Assembly: GCF_051106095.1 (NCBI RefSeq)
Contig: NC_135786.1
Span: 24,951,001 to 25,015,000 of the forward strand
From: Pogona vitticeps
Taxonomy: Eukaryota; Chordata; Lepidosauria; Squamata; Agamidae
Length of the DNA stretch: 64,000 bases
Reading direction: 5' to 3'
The notes under the pieces were generated by a model. The model was not told the origin of the DNA and did not search any database. It saw only the letters and a program-made list of their open reading frames with translations. The position numbers were made by a program, and so were the translations under genes. Positions 48,171-60,186 of the stretch are shown here, one piece after another; within the stretch, counting starts at the first letter, position 1; each line of letters starts with the position of its first letter.

Positions 48171-48525
48171 GTTCCCAAAACGGATAGGTTTGCTACTCAA
48201 TGCCAAATGTGAGATCACAAATATTTTAGTCAATGGGGGAAAATGAAGTTAAAATTTCTCGTTTCTGATGAAATATGGCAATTCTTCTAACAATGCTTAT
48301 ACATTATTTTTTAAAAGCCCACTCACCTCACTTCTTCCAGCAACACTGTCTACCAAGTGACTTTCAGAGCACCCAAAATGAAAAAGTCAGAAACTATTAT
48401 ATTATGCAGTTTTAGTCAGACCTATAGTCTTTAAGTCCATATTTTAAAAATATATGGGATTTCTTGCTATTGCTGTAGACTCTAACAAGATAGGACGTTC
48501 TAGTAATAATTTGGATGTTGTAGAC

Positions 48526-48808
48526 CAGCAGTCTCCAACCTTTTTTGGACTGCGGACCGGTTGTGGGGGTGCAGGCTCCATGCGCAGGGGGGCGGGGCCA
48601 CCCCTGTGCTCATGGGTGGGTGTGTCACGCTCACAGTTGGGCATGCTGTGCTTGTGGAGGGGCGTATCAAGCTCACGGGTGGGCATGTCATGCTTGCAGA
48701 GGGATGTGTCACACTTGTGCACATGTGCATGAGAGCAACACGCCCACCCGCAAGTGCGACACGCCTACCCGCAAGCACGGGCCTACTGCCACTTTCTCCC
48801 TTACTGAA

Positions 48809-48810
<2 letters not shown>
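48526..48810. mobile_element. hAT-type element, one end only
   Basis: Starts CAGCAGTCTCCAACCTTTTT and contains repeated 'gggtgggc-tgtcacgctc' modules. No matching right terminus is found before the CA/TA microsatellite at 48811. Confidence 0.5.
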
Positions 48811-48839
<29 letters not shown>

Positions 48840-48846
48840 CACACAC
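48811..48846. repeat. (CA)n(TA)n microsatellite
   Basis: Runs of ACAC, then TATATA, then ACAC. Confidence 0.95.
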
Positions 48847-48859
48847 CCCAATGCCCCCT

Positions 48860-49480
48860 CGGTGTGTGTGGGGCTGTTGCTGCAGAGGCGATTGGCCGCA
48901 GGAAGAAGTCATCGCCTCCCTCTCTCTCCCTCTCCCTCTGCCTGGCCTATTTTCCACTAGCCGGGGTGGCATGTGTAGCTTTTAAAAATGCTACAGCTTT
49001 GTGGAGCTGATTGGGGCGGGGTGAGAGAGTAAACACCGACTTGGTTCAAAGGCGCCATCGCCTGGCCTCTCACACGCTCCCCCAGGCTCCATTTTGTGGG
49101 GATCGGCAACAGGGTAGCCCTTTTCCTGCCATCCTGGCCTGCCAAGGGACGCTCTTCCGATGCCCAGCCGTGCCCAAGGCAGCTGCGACCTTGGGTTGCG
49201 GCAGGAGTGGCCCATTCGGAAGACCTTTCTCCCTCCTTCCTCCTCCTGCCTTGCTAGGCCCACGTGGGGACGCCTCCCACCCTTGTGGAGGAAGCGCGTC
49301 CCAAATCAATCTCCCTCCTTCTCTCCTACTCTCTCCCTTTTCCAGACAGGACAGGCCGTGGGTTCACACATGCAGGCGCACACACGTCTGTCTTGTGCAC
49401 AGAAAGCGCTGCCTTGCGCAGCCAGTTGCGTCAGTCCAACCTGGTGCTTGGGGGCGACGTTAGATCGGGAAAACGTTCTT
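48860..49480. promoter_or_regulatory. GC/CpG-enriched block, candidate internal PKIG promoter
   Basis: About 620 bp of roughly 60% GC with about 30 CpGs by hand count, in AT-rich intron. It contains GATTGGCC (inverted CCAAT), a GGGGCGGGG GC box near 49013-49021, CACGTG at 49262-49267 and a CRE-like half-site TTGCGTCA. No repeat family is recognised, although a hAT end lies just upstream. It lies 2.3 kb before the candidate exon at 51729. Several overlapping open frames exist but none resembles a known protein. Promoter function is inference. Confidence 0.4.
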
Positions 49481-51728
49481 CCCCTTGACAGTTAATTTTT
49501 TAACTGAATCTTTTTGGGAGGAAGATCAAGACACCAGACACCTTGCTGTGTCTTCCCATTGTGTCTTCCATCTTTTTTCTTTCCCCTCCCTCTCCACAAA
49601 ATATAGGGAGAGCCTCTTGCTCATGATGAAGGGTGCTTCCAGAACAGACTTTGTAGTTTCAGCATACACTCTCATAGTGGAAATGGAAGTACTTTTGGTT
49701 GTGAGGAAACCTGGAGACAGGCTTTCACAGACAAAGCCTTTCTGTAGTGTAGGGGATCAAATAGTTAACCAGGGACAATTTATAATTACACTATTACCTT
49801 GCTTGTACTGCACAACCCTTCTCTTGCTTTTAGGCTCTCCTAAGCCTATTTCCCTCAATGGCTTCTGCTCTGATGAAGATGAGGCAGTAAAGGATTCCTT
49901 TCAGAACACCGGGTGCAGCAGGAATCCCATGGGTAGTTCAGTCAGTGCCACAGTTGAGGCTGTTGGATCCTAACTGCCAGGTCATTTTAAATTGGTTAAT
50001 GTTATATAGGGAAGCGGGATGGAGGGTCTTTTGTCCTCTGATTGAAATGAGATGGTGGGGTGGCATCAGGAATGAAAGAGAGTTCTTCCTATATCTATTC
50101 CCCATGAGGCCAATTATAGGCCTGCCTTGTGACCTAGTAGGCCTACTCATTGAGGAAGTAAGAACTGTAGTTGCGATACACTATTTGTTCTACATTAGGT
50201 GTAGATCTCCCAACCTACATACATGGCGACACCCAGAATCGGAGGGGAGAGTGGAAGACAAGCAACAATAGGTTCAGAAGTATGAGCAGGGTGAAAGGTG
50301 TGGTATGGCTAAAAATGAACAGAGCAGGAGAACAGATGAATGAAATAGGAGTTCTCTCTGCACAATCCAATTGTCCCTAGTTGCCTGTAAGTAACTGATC
50401 CTATTTAGTCTCCTCCCCTAAGTCTTCTTCAGCAGTTAAATATGAAAGTGTGTGTGTGTGTGGGGGGGGGAAGATACATTTTTTCTAGCACACATCTATG
50501 TAAAAGGAAACCTGTGCACTGTCTGACCTTGGCATCTTAGGTCTGTTTTGAACTTTTAATTTGATCTAGGATAATTATGCTTTTCTGCACAACAGGCTAC
50601 TGCAGGTTCGAAAGCTGAAAACAGTAGAATATAGCTTTCAGTGAAATGAAATAATGAGGGAATGCAGTTAGGCAATGAATTTTTTTAAAAAACACACACC
50701 TAGAGAGAGTTTTTCTTTCCATGTAAAATGGTGGAGGGCATCTTATCTTCTCCCCATGAACATAAATATCCACCAGCGTACCACAGAAGCAATCTTGTGG
50801 CTTGATGTATCTACTCATTTTCACTTTATATTTCAAAATATACACTGGAAGAGATATAATAGTTTAATAGCTTCAAAAGATGGCTTTTCATCCACAGTAT
50901 TTTACTTCTAGTAATATGAAAATCAAACTATTGACACATTACATACAGGACTATTTGTTTATTTATTTTATTTGCTAATTATTTTTCAACGTAAAAGATA
51001 AATTAAGGTGATTTACACAGATCAATAAAAACGACAATAGAGGATAGAAGTTCAATAAAGCCAGTATCAATTATCAGTGCATGGGAATACAGTATCTGTA
51101 TGAATATGTATGTTTTCACTACCCAGTGTAGACCTCTCCTGCAGAATCAGCTGTTGAAATCCAAAGGCAGGGGTGAGGAATCTTTCCCTCTTAGAAGCTG
51201 CAGCTAGCATGATTATGGAAATGCTTTCTGCAGAGAGTATAGTTTAAGATGTATGGAGAACTCCCAACTGTGCTTTGAGTTGTCCGAAGACTTCTTTGCT
51301 TGAAATGGCACCACTATAAAGGTTTCATTCAGTGATTGGTGGATCTACAGAAGTAAGAGCTAGAAGGACATAATGTGAATCACTTAAAACTTTAATATAC
51401 TATATAAACTTACTGTTGTTCTTGCTAATTTTAGTCTCTATCGCTAAGTATTGGTATTTTGGTTTGGCCATTTTTCCAAGGGATTCCCTTTAAAACAAAT
51501 TAGTGTTTGATTTCAAAGTCAGGGATCTAGCTTGCTCCATTTGTGACAATGTATGATCCTGCACTGATGGTGCAGCTACAGGGTATCATTGGACATACGT
51601 GAGCTGAACCTGTATAGATTACAGCTTCTGACTCTCAAAAGGGGATTAGGTGGTTTGACTGTAATACAATGCTTCTGCAAACCTCTTGTTAAGATGCTAA
51701 CACTTTTCCAAATTCCCATTCACTACAG
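49481..51728. other. PKIG 5' intron between GC-rich block and candidate exon
   Basis: No repeat recognised for most of its length. A 162-codon frame at 49485-49973 follows the GC-rich block; part of it (GFCSDEDEAVKDSFQNTG) is preceded by a good acceptor at 49833, but it does not join in frame to 51729. Confidence 0.4.
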
Positions 51729-51768
51729 TAAGTCCAGAGGTGCTGAGCTGGCCAGTTTAACATTTAGC

Positions 51769-51905
51769 ATGTCTGAGAACAGAAAGGGAACCTTTCTCCA
51801 ACAGTGTAAGAAATGCCAAATCGACATGAACGGAGACATGTTAGATTCACATGGTGTGTGTCCTCGGTGCAGAGCTGAGGCAGGAGACGAGCACAAAGGC
51901 AAGAG
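51769..51905 (+). CDS. Candidate alternative PKIG exon encoding a Cys4 N-terminal extension
   Basis: Exon-like segment 51729-51905. Upstream are a branch-point-like TGCTAAC (A at 51700) and an acceptor ending cattcactacag at 51728; the donor is AG|GTAAGG. From ATG 51769 (A at -3) it reads MSENRKGTFLQQCKKCQIDM then NGDMLDSHGVCPRCRAEAG and DEHKGKR. Cys 13, 16, 31 and 34 form CX2C-X14-CX2C, zinc-ribbon-like. It ends in phase 2. Joined to the acceptor at 61881, the frame reads R-DSATKNADDI-MESEAAY, i.e. open straight into PKIG, giving a 137-residue product. The segment carries four CpGs in about 140 bp and no repeat. I do not recognise the peptide. It could instead be a 5' UTR exon with an upstream ORF, or a decoy. 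Confidence 0.45.
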
Positions 51906-52519
51906 GTAAGGCAGGAGAAAACAAGGAGCTTTCAAATTCTACGAGTTCACTGCAGAGAGTTGGCCATGGGCCTTAGTTATAGAGCTTTAACATAGATTAC
52001 AGCAACATAAATCCATGGAGAATAAATGTATGGAAGACAGACATGTTAACAGACAGAAACACCATGTTCAGAGATAGTACAGTATGCCTATAAATGCTAG
52101 AGATATAGTGTTGGTGAATACAAACAATGAGAGAAGTCTTTAAAGTTGTGGAGTTCACTGCCTTCATGTCCTGTTTCTATACCTGCAGGTGGTAGATACT
52201 GGGAATAGAACTATGAACTGGGTGGATTGTGGACTTGATTCAGCAAGTACATCGGCCATTGAGCCCAGTATTGTTAATTCTGACTGACAGCAGGTATCCA
52301 GGGTTTCAGGCAGGATTCTTTCCTACCTAGAGATATCCGATAATCCTTGGTGACCTATGATCCAAGGGCTACACAGTTTTGCCCTTGCATAGATTCCTAA
52401 AACATACAATATCAGCTGTGTTCAAGGTGATATAGTGTGTGTCTTGTTAGGTTCTTGAAGTCAGGATTTACAAGGAAAAGTGAGTAAGAGAGTGAAGAGA
52501 GGAGAATGAAAGAAATGTA

Positions 52520-52690
52520 ATTCATTGGAACCAATGGAGCCAATCACCTCGAGGCAACATTGGAGGCATTCAAGAGAACTTTAAACAACCACCTGCATAT
52601 ATCCTTCGATCCATACTCCAGCACTGAGCAGGGGGTTGGACTTGATGGCGTTATAGGTCCCTTCCAACTTCATTATTCTATTATTCCATT
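52520..52690 (+). mobile_element. CR1 LINE 3' end
   Basis: 'gcattcaagagaactttaaa', 'gagcagggggttggacttga' and 'aggtcccttccaacttcatt' are the sense CR1 3' end, finishing with ATTCTATT-type octamers. Confidence 0.75.
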
Positions 52691-52963
52691 CTCCACAAGA
52701 GAATTATGTCTGTCTGTCTGACCAGGGCTGAGTTCCCTGGAGTGGACTTGCTTCAAGCTGCATACTGATTGACACAAGATGATTGCCACCTTATATTTGC
52801 ACATGATAATGAAAGGTCATGAAAGCATCTCTGTTTAGGAAAATTGCACAGTGCAAATTATTTTTTTTCAAGATGTGATAATTCATGGTCCTACCATGTG
52901 TGAGTGTCTTTTCTTTGTCAAAAGCAAACAACTATCACTACATACATGCTGAGTGTTCTACAG

Positions 52964-53099
52964 CAGTGGTCCCCAACCTTGGGCCTCCAGATATTCTTGG
53001 ACTACAACTCCCAGAAGCCTTCACCACCACCTCTGCTGGCCAGGATTTCTGGGAGTTGAAGTCCAAGAACATCTGGAGGCCCAAGGTTGGGGACCTCTG
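52964..53099. mobile_element. Near-perfect palindromic hAT MITE
   Basis: The left arm (CAGTGGTCCCCAACCTTGGG, then 'cctccagatattcttggact') and right arm are reverse complements over about 53 bp with only a few mismatches, leaving a loop of about 30 bp. Flanks TTCTACAG and CTCTACAG give a 7/8 target duplication. Confidence 0.88.
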
Positions 53100-53648
53100 C
53101 TCTACAGTATCTTGAAACCTGTTTCATGAATTGGATTGGCTCTCATATTGATTTTCAGTACAACTTTTAATTGACTAGACCAAAACTTCCACCACAACTC
53201 TGTAAGCTGATTCAACTGTGCAATAAATTATGAGAGGATCTTTAACTTTAAATGAAATATATTCAATTCTTTTTTGGTCCGTTTGGTAATATATTTTGAG
53301 GATTCTGAGAGTTTAAGTATTAAATAAGTTTAGAAAAATATTACAGCTCATCCCAAAGCAAAAGGCACTGTTTTCCTGAAAGGAAAAACCATAAAATTCA
53401 TAAGCTATCTTGCATCAAATGTCAAGTATTTCTATTCTTAGTTGACCTTAAAAACTTTTATAACCCAAAAATATCAAAAACAGATGCACTAATTTATATA
53501 CCGCCCTATTATTAAAAAGCACTATTCTGGTTGGTTTGCAATGCAATGAAATTAAATAAACCATAAGCAAACAGCAATAAATCATTAAATAAAGCAATTA
53601 ATCAGAAAAATAGGTACTAAAATATTAATGTTAGTTGGGACAATGTTA

Positions 53649-54079
53649 CCGTATTTTTCTATTTGTAAGACGATCCACCTTTCTAACCCCAAATTCGAAA
53701 ATTTGATCCCTGCTTTTCCTTTTGCTAAGCCACAGAGCTTATCAAAAGGAAGGGAAAAGCAGGGATCAAAGGGCTCACTTAATTGCGGCTTCTCCTTGCC
53801 TTTTGTGAAGTAACGGGGCTTAGCAAAAAGGAAGACTTCCTTCGGGTAAAGGCTGCACAATCACTGATCTTGAAGCCCTTTCATTCTTCAGGATCAAAGG
53901 GCTGCGATCGTGCAGCCCTTTAATGGCTGCTTTACCCAAAGGGAGCCTTCCCTTCCATTTTGCTAAGCCGTGTGGCTTTGCAAAAGGCAAGGAAGGCAGC
54001 TGTCTTCCGTGTATAAAATGACCCGTAATATTTTGTCTATTTAAGGAAAAAGTGTTGTTTTATACGTGAAAAAATACGG
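53649..54079. mobile_element. TA-flanked MITE (CCGTATTTTT family)
   Basis: Termini CCGTATTTTTCTATTTGTAA and its complement (GTGAAAAAATACGG) with TA at 53647-53648 and 54080-54081. The interior has inverted 'gcttttcctttt' modules. Same family as 3442-3850. Confidence 0.85.
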
Positions 54080-54247
54080 TATTTCACTTATGGGGAAACA
54101 TAATTATGAGTGATATAAAGGGGAATAGAGAGAAGGGAGAAGTCTTGGTTTTCTGATCAAGCATGTGTCCCATGCATGGAACTTGCTCCCCCCAGCCAAT
54201 CCACAGCCCCCAAAAGATTGGGGACCACTGCTTTATGCTGTCAGATA

Positions 54248-54684
54248 CAGTGGTGCCTCGTTTGACGAGGATAATCCGTTCCAGCAAAATCGCTGTAGAA
54301 CGAAATCCTCATCAAGTGAAATGAAAAAGCCCATTGAAATGCATTGAAAACCAGTTCAATGCATTCCAATGGGCGAAATACCTCAGCGTCCAGCGAAGTT
54401 CCTGCATAGGACGGCCATTTTCCGGTGCCTGTAATGTGAGGAATCCGTCCTAAAACACAGCGGGGAGCCATTTTGCACAACGGGCGGCCATTTTGAAGAC
54501 CTGACGATCAACTGTAAAGATTGTCATTAAGCGAAAAATCGGTTCCCAAAGCAGGGAACCGATCATCGTAAAGCGGTTTTTCCCTATTAAAACATCATTT
54601 TGCAATCGCAAAAGCGATCGCAAAAACTTCATCGTAAAGTGATTTCCTCGTCTAACGAGGTAATCATCAAGCGGAGCACCACTG
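54248..54684. mobile_element. TA-flanked MITE (CAGTGGTGCCTCG family)
   Basis: Termini CAGTGGTGCCTCGTTTGACG and 'catcaagcggagcaccactg' with TA on both sides. Shares 'ggcggccattttg' and 'gatcatcg-aaagcg' words with 40886-41273. Confidence 0.88.
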
Positions 54685-55109
54685 TAGTTGAAAAGTGGGT
54701 GTTTACAGAAGAAATCATGCCTGCTTTGGTCACACAGGCAAAGCACTTTCAGATGCTTAACTGCACTCTGTGGTCACTATTCTGTAGGAAAAGTTAACAT
54801 CAACAAAAAAAATCACTGATGGCCAGTAGTTTCTATTTTAGCCACCATAAAGGACATCAATTCAGCAATCACAGCTTTTTGTATTTCTAATCACAGCACT
54901 TACATGAAGGTTTGACACTTCTCAAAATTCAAATGGTTAATGTGACTCCCAGATGTAAGTGACTGGAGGTCCAGCTTTGCACAGAGTTAAATTGGCATTG
55001 AAGTCTTCACAGATCAACCAGTACCAAAGAGGAATCAGTATGCTCTTCTCCCTTGCTCTAACTTACATCTTCAAATTTCTAAGAATGATTAAAACATTCA
55101 AACAATCAA

Positions 55110-55325
55110 ACAAGATGGTTATTGTAGGTTTTTCTGGCTGTTTGGCCATGTTCTGGAGGTTTTTCATCTTAACGTTTCGCCAGTCTCTGTGGCCTGTCCT
55201 CTGAAGATGCCGGCCACAGAGACTGCCGAAACATTAGGAAGAAAAACCTCCAGCACACGGCCAAACAGCCCAAAAAACCTAGAACAGCCATCGGATCCCA
55301 GACATGAAAGCCTTCGAGAATAAAT
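55110..55325. mobile_element. Penelope-like terminal repeat, head-to-head palindrome
   Basis: The left arm is nearly the complement of the right: 'ttattgtaggtttttctggc', 'aacgtttcgccagtctctgt' against 'cacagagactgccgaaacat' and 'aaaaaacctagaacagcc'. The right arm has the hammerhead-like core CTGAAGA (55201-55207) with GAAA downstream. It ends 'tgaaagccttcgagaa', a block also seen at 15160-15183. Confidence 0.55.
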
Positions 55326-55639
55326 CAGACAAGAGCTTCAAACGCAGAAGCACATTGGCCCTGTTTCACGTGGGAATCTGCTTGTAACTTCCATGCAGGA
55401 AGTTCAGCTATGAAGACTGGCCAGGTCAGCTGTGCTGCTTGTCAACAGCAACTTTTGGAACCTTGCTTTGGGAGTTGGTAAAGATCCCAGCCAAATATGT
55501 TTACTGCAGTGGGAAAAATATATAATCCAAGGGCTCCATCTGCTGGTTTAACATATGCGGAATCTAACACAGCAAACCATACTCTGTAGCCCAGCTTTAA
55601 AACGATAACCTGGTTTCCTAATGGTTAAGTGATTTAAAG

Positions 55640-56500
55640 TTGCTTATGATTTATGCCAACCCTATGAACTAATTACCTCCAAGAGTTCTTATTTTGACAG
55701 CTCTGTTTACACCTTGCAAGCTAAAAGGTCCCTGGTTTCCTTTATTGAGTACTATTGTAAGTTAGGTCTTCCTCTTTTCCTATGGCCCTCAACTTCTTAG
55801 CATTATTGTGTCTGTGTTTTTTTGGTAAGTCTTTTCTTCTCACAATATTTCTGAAGTACAACAGTCTCAATTTAATCATGTTAGCTTCCAGTGAGAGTTC
55901 AGCTTTTGAATTGATGTAGAACCCACTACATGTCTAAGTCGCACTGGCCATGTGACCACGGAAGATTGTCTTCGGACAAAACGCTGGCTCTATGGCTTGG
56001 AAACGGGGATGAGCACCGCCCCCTAGAGTCGAACACGACTGGACAAAAATTGTCAAGGGGAACCTTTACCTTTACCTTTAGAACCCACTTATTTGTTCTT
56101 GTGGTGATCCATGTTGTCCACAAAACTTTCCTTGAACACCACAATTTGAAAAAAATTTTTTTATCAGTTTTCTTCATTGCCCACGTTTTGCATCCATGCA
56201 TAGTGATTGGGCATATAATAATCTTAATCTTGGTCTCACTGACATATCCTTACTCTTAAAGATATGTTCTACTTCCTTAATGATTGATCTTGCAGCTGCA
56301 ATTCTGCATTTATACATCTGTATATAGTAACTGGGAATATCATACTATGGATTATCTTGGTCTTAATCTTCAGTAATACACCCTTACACTTAAGAATCTC
56401 CTCTAGTTTCTTAATAATGGCCCTTCTGCAATCAACTATATGATTCAACTATGTGACTTCTAATTCTCCTCACCCAATACTTACTCTACCAATGGCATCC
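55640..56500 (-). mobile_element. RTE/Bov-B-like LINE fragment, split by Sauria SINE
   Basis: 'gcttccagtgagagttcagc', 'acccacttatttgttcttgt', 'gatccatgttgtccacaaaa' and 'ttttgcatccatgcatagtg' match the antisense RTE ORF seen at 15690-16100. It is interrupted at 55928-56078. Confidence 0.6.
55928..56078 (+). mobile_element. 5'-truncated Sauria SINE with 11-bp target duplication
   Basis: The 3' half only ('gtctaagtcgcactggccat' to 'aacctttacctttacctt'). TAGAACCCACT is exactly repeated at 55917-55927 and 56079-56089. Confidence 0.93.
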
Positions 56501-57035
56501 TCTACCGAGCAGGAATACCCGCCAACATGTTTCTTTCTTTTTTTAAGATTCAAAATCACAAGAAAATATGTTATCAGAATGATAGAAGGCAGACTGAGAT
56601 CTACTTGTGATTCCTGTTAGCATATTAAACAATGCAAGCAACAGCTAAGTTCAATTGTGGATTCAGACCCTGAACATTGAAATACGTTAGCAGAGCACAC
56701 TAGATCTGCTTCAGATCTGGTACAGATGAAACCAGATTGAAACCCAGGAACTCTATGATGCAAAGCTCCATGTGGGGAAATCCAGTGGGCAACTTATTTT
56801 TTTTTTCAATTGGAAATTGCCTTAAAAAAAAAAGTTCATCCAGCAGGGGTGGTTTAAATTTTACTCCATGCTGGAATTGCTTTTCTTTGCTTTCTGCCCT
56901 GTGTGATTGCCTGACCCAATACAAAGGGGTGCTTGCAGGGCAATAACCTGTTTTCCCAAAACAGTGCAATTGTTTTTAAAGCTTTAAAAGTCAGTGCTGA
57001 AAGGAATTTGTGCTAAGCCCTATTAGAAAAAGGGT

Positions 57036-57053
57036 TTGTTGTTGTTGTTGTTG

Positions 57054-57084
<31 letters not shown>

Positions 57085-57087
57085 TGC
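57036..57087. repeat. (GTT)n(GCT)n compound trinucleotide repeat
   Basis: About nine GTT units run directly into about eight GCT (CTG) units, followed by 'gcaacaacaag', so the array can fold back weakly on itself. Confidence 0.95.
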
Positions 57088-57089
57088 AA

Positions 57090-59339
57090 CAACAAGAGAT
57101 GGAAATTGCCAACTGGCACTGTGTCAAATCAGAGGTGCCAGTGGTTAGAGTGAAAAGAAAAAAAAAATAGTTGCAGTCTGCATATCTATAGCGATTTCAC
57201 CAGCAGGGACTGTCTTTGAAAAACTGCAGATGAAAGGGGATCTTGGCATATTTTCCCCATTGTGTCATCACACCTTAAGATAGAGGGAGCCGGCAGCCTC
57301 TTTACCTCTTGAGAACAAACATAAGATATGTCCTCTTTCCTCTCCCAGAGAGGGTCAAGGAAGAACTAGAGCAGAAATGTGAGAAGCAAAGAAGTGCCAT
57401 CAGTGACTCTAAGAATATCTGTGTAGGTTGAAGGACAGCCAGCATAAGCCAGAGCATGGAGAAGACTGTCTAGGAAACCTGAGGAGATCCTTCTCTCTCT
57501 CCCTCTCTCTTTCTCCATACAAAGACATGCATCTTCTTTAATGTAAAGACATGCATCTTCTTTAACTTTAGGCTGTGGGATATAATTAGGTTAAAACTGA
57601 GAGAATTCATGGACTTGAGGTTTGTGGATTTCACTAAGATACCTTTTCAGTCCCATTCAAGATCTGATAAAACCTATAAAAACAAATATATATTATACAA
57701 AGGAGAAAGATTGTCAGGCAAACACTTACTGAAGTATTTACTTATCTTCTTAAGGTCAAAAGCAAAACATAAAGTCATCTGCAAGCTATAATTCATTACT
57801 GTATTTGCCTTATCAGGTTTGCTTCCTTTCCATAAGCTTGCAAAACTTGAAAAGAATCTGTGATTAAAAGAAAATGGTCTTGTCCTTATCAAGAACAGGA
57901 TGAAATCAACTGGATTAATCATGGCTCCGAAATTTAGACCAAAATTCAGTTGCTAATCCCAGCAATAATAGCACTACTGGATCAGTTGCTGAGTTGTAAA
58001 CCTGCATTTACATATGTCCTAGAGTTTCACTGACTCTGCTCTGGCAGGGGCTACTAATTGGATTCAGGCCAAATTAATAATATGGAAAAACTGAAGATCT
58101 GTTTACTGCTATCAACTCTCTTGATTCTGTGATTCAACAATCCTTTATGATGGTATTTTGGTAGCTTTGGCAGCTCTTTGGATTCCAAGACCAGCAGGCT
58201 ATGCTTTTGAGAGCTTTTCTTGATGATACAATCTGGGCAGAAAACCCAGAACATTCACCATCTTCTTCTGGAAAACACTGTCCCACTGAAGTCTGTAATG
58301 AGTCTGGTATTATTGCTGTTACTCCACTCTGCACCAGTTAATGTAAGACTGGCTTTTCATATCAGTGTATGTACTAACTTGATGAGTTAGTTTGGACTGA
58401 CACAGTTCATAATATTTTTAAAGATACCCTTCAGAGGAGAGTGAAGACCAGAATTCTTGGGTCTTGAAAAAGATAAACCAATCCAAACTGGACAAGAGGA
58501 TATAGTGAGAGTAGCATGAACTACATGAAGTCACACTAGATCATATTGCAGACAGAAGAAAGTACTTGAGATGACTGAATGCCCCAACTGGAGATCATTG
58601 AAGGTGAAAGCATTTCTCAAGGGTGATCAGTTTTAGCACTGTGGCTTTTTAGCACCTCATCAATCAGGACTTTTGCAGTTGAGTAACTGGGACAGAACAT
58701 TTTATGTCCAGGAAAAGGAAGTACCTTTGCAACCAAACCTCTAAACTAAGGAAAAGAACAACTTGGAAGCTGATTTAACTTGGCTTTTGCATAGCTGTAC
58801 AGGAACACATTAAAGGGGGTGGGTGAGGAAACGGCATATATTCCACAATATAATGTGAACTTCATCTACATTTTTTCTGCATTTTGAAGTAATAGAGAGT
58901 CTCACTGGCACTTCCCTTGCGGTGTCTGTTCTTTCTGTATTTCTTGTTATGTGGAAAAAGAAGGCTAAGCTGTTTTTTTAGGTGGAATGTGAAAGATATC
59001 TGTGTTCAGCACTGATAAATTAAACTCTTAATCAGTTGAATAAGTGAAGGGAGAATTTCATCCACATTTCACAACAAATGTTGTGTTACTGCATAGCATT
59101 CTTTCCCTTAGAGCCTTGTTCTGAAAAGGTGAATCTGGTTGGTTGGGAAGGAAAATAGCAGTATAGCAATGTAAAATATCACTGTAATAACATATTTAGT
59201 AATGGCTAAAGAAACCATGGGTAATATTTAATCATTGAGATGGGTATCTAGTATATGTATAAATTCTATCTCAGCTGTTTTCCTCTGGATTCTTGTTCTG
59301 TAATTTTTCTTTTCAGAATAGTGACTTTCATATCTTACT
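57090..59339. other. PKIG 5' intron, unassigned
   Basis: A CT-rich run near 57490-57515 and a duplicated 'taaagacatgcatcttcttt' unit at about 57520-57565. No gene seen. Confidence 0.4.
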
Positions 59340-60186
59340 AAGAGTTTCCTCTTTTGCAGTGATTTAAGATAGATTTCCGAGTTTTGTGGTTTCTGATGTC
59401 TGAATTATGTCCATTAATTCTTTTGCATAGAGATGATCTTATTTGTTCTATGTAGAATACAGAGGGACATTGTTTTTAAAAGATGCCATAAATCACATTA
59501 GCAGAGGAACAAGTAAAAGTGCCCTTGATGTTGTGTGGGACATTGTTGGGCCCTATGTTCATGTTGCCAGAATAAATGTGGTGGCAAAGCTGGCATCTGG
59601 GTTTGTAGCAGGTATAGCCCAGAGCTTGTTAACTTAGTAATTAGAATATCATGAAGCACTTTGTCGAAAGCTTCACTGAAGTCAATATATATTATGTATA
59701 CAGCATTCCCAGCATCTACCATGGAAGTTACCCAATCAAACATGAGATAAGATTAACCCAGTAGATTTGTTCTTGACAAATCCGTGTTGGCTTCTAGATA
59801 TTACAGTACTGCATTGTTTTCAAGGTGCTTGGGAGAGTAGCTACGTCATAACCTGTTCCAAAATTTTCCCTGGGACTGATGTCAGGCTGACTTTTCTGTA
59901 GCTCCCAGGTTCATTTTTTGCACTTTTTGAAGATTGGGATGCTTGCCCTCCTCCAATTATTGAACATTTCACCCAGCTTCAATGATTTCAAGAAAATAAT
60001 ACAGTGTCTTTGAGAGTTCATCAGCCAGTTCCTTCAATACTCTTGGATCAGTTCATCTGCTCCTGTATATTTGAACTCATTCAAAGTAATAAGATATTCC
60101 TAGCTTTTAATATTGCTTTAATAATGTAGGATTTTTTTAGGTAAAGGGTAGGAGTAAAATATGATAAATAGATAAATAAATAAATA
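59340..60186 (-). mobile_element. CR1 LINE RT fragment, downstream part
   Basis: The minus strand reads DWVTSMVDAGNAVYIIYIDF then SEAFDKVLHDILITKL, the RT motif 'VDEG-AVD-VYLDFSKAFD-V-H' of CR1-type LINEs. Upstream on that strand are the antisense of 'gggactgatgtcaggctga' and related blocks. It continues beyond the MITE at 60187. Confidence 0.7.

Noticed and set aside
49834-49932. Exon-like segment encoding an acidic peptide after a good acceptor
   Set aside because: The donor is weak and joining to 51729 runs into a stop soon after; without transcripts it is not supportable.
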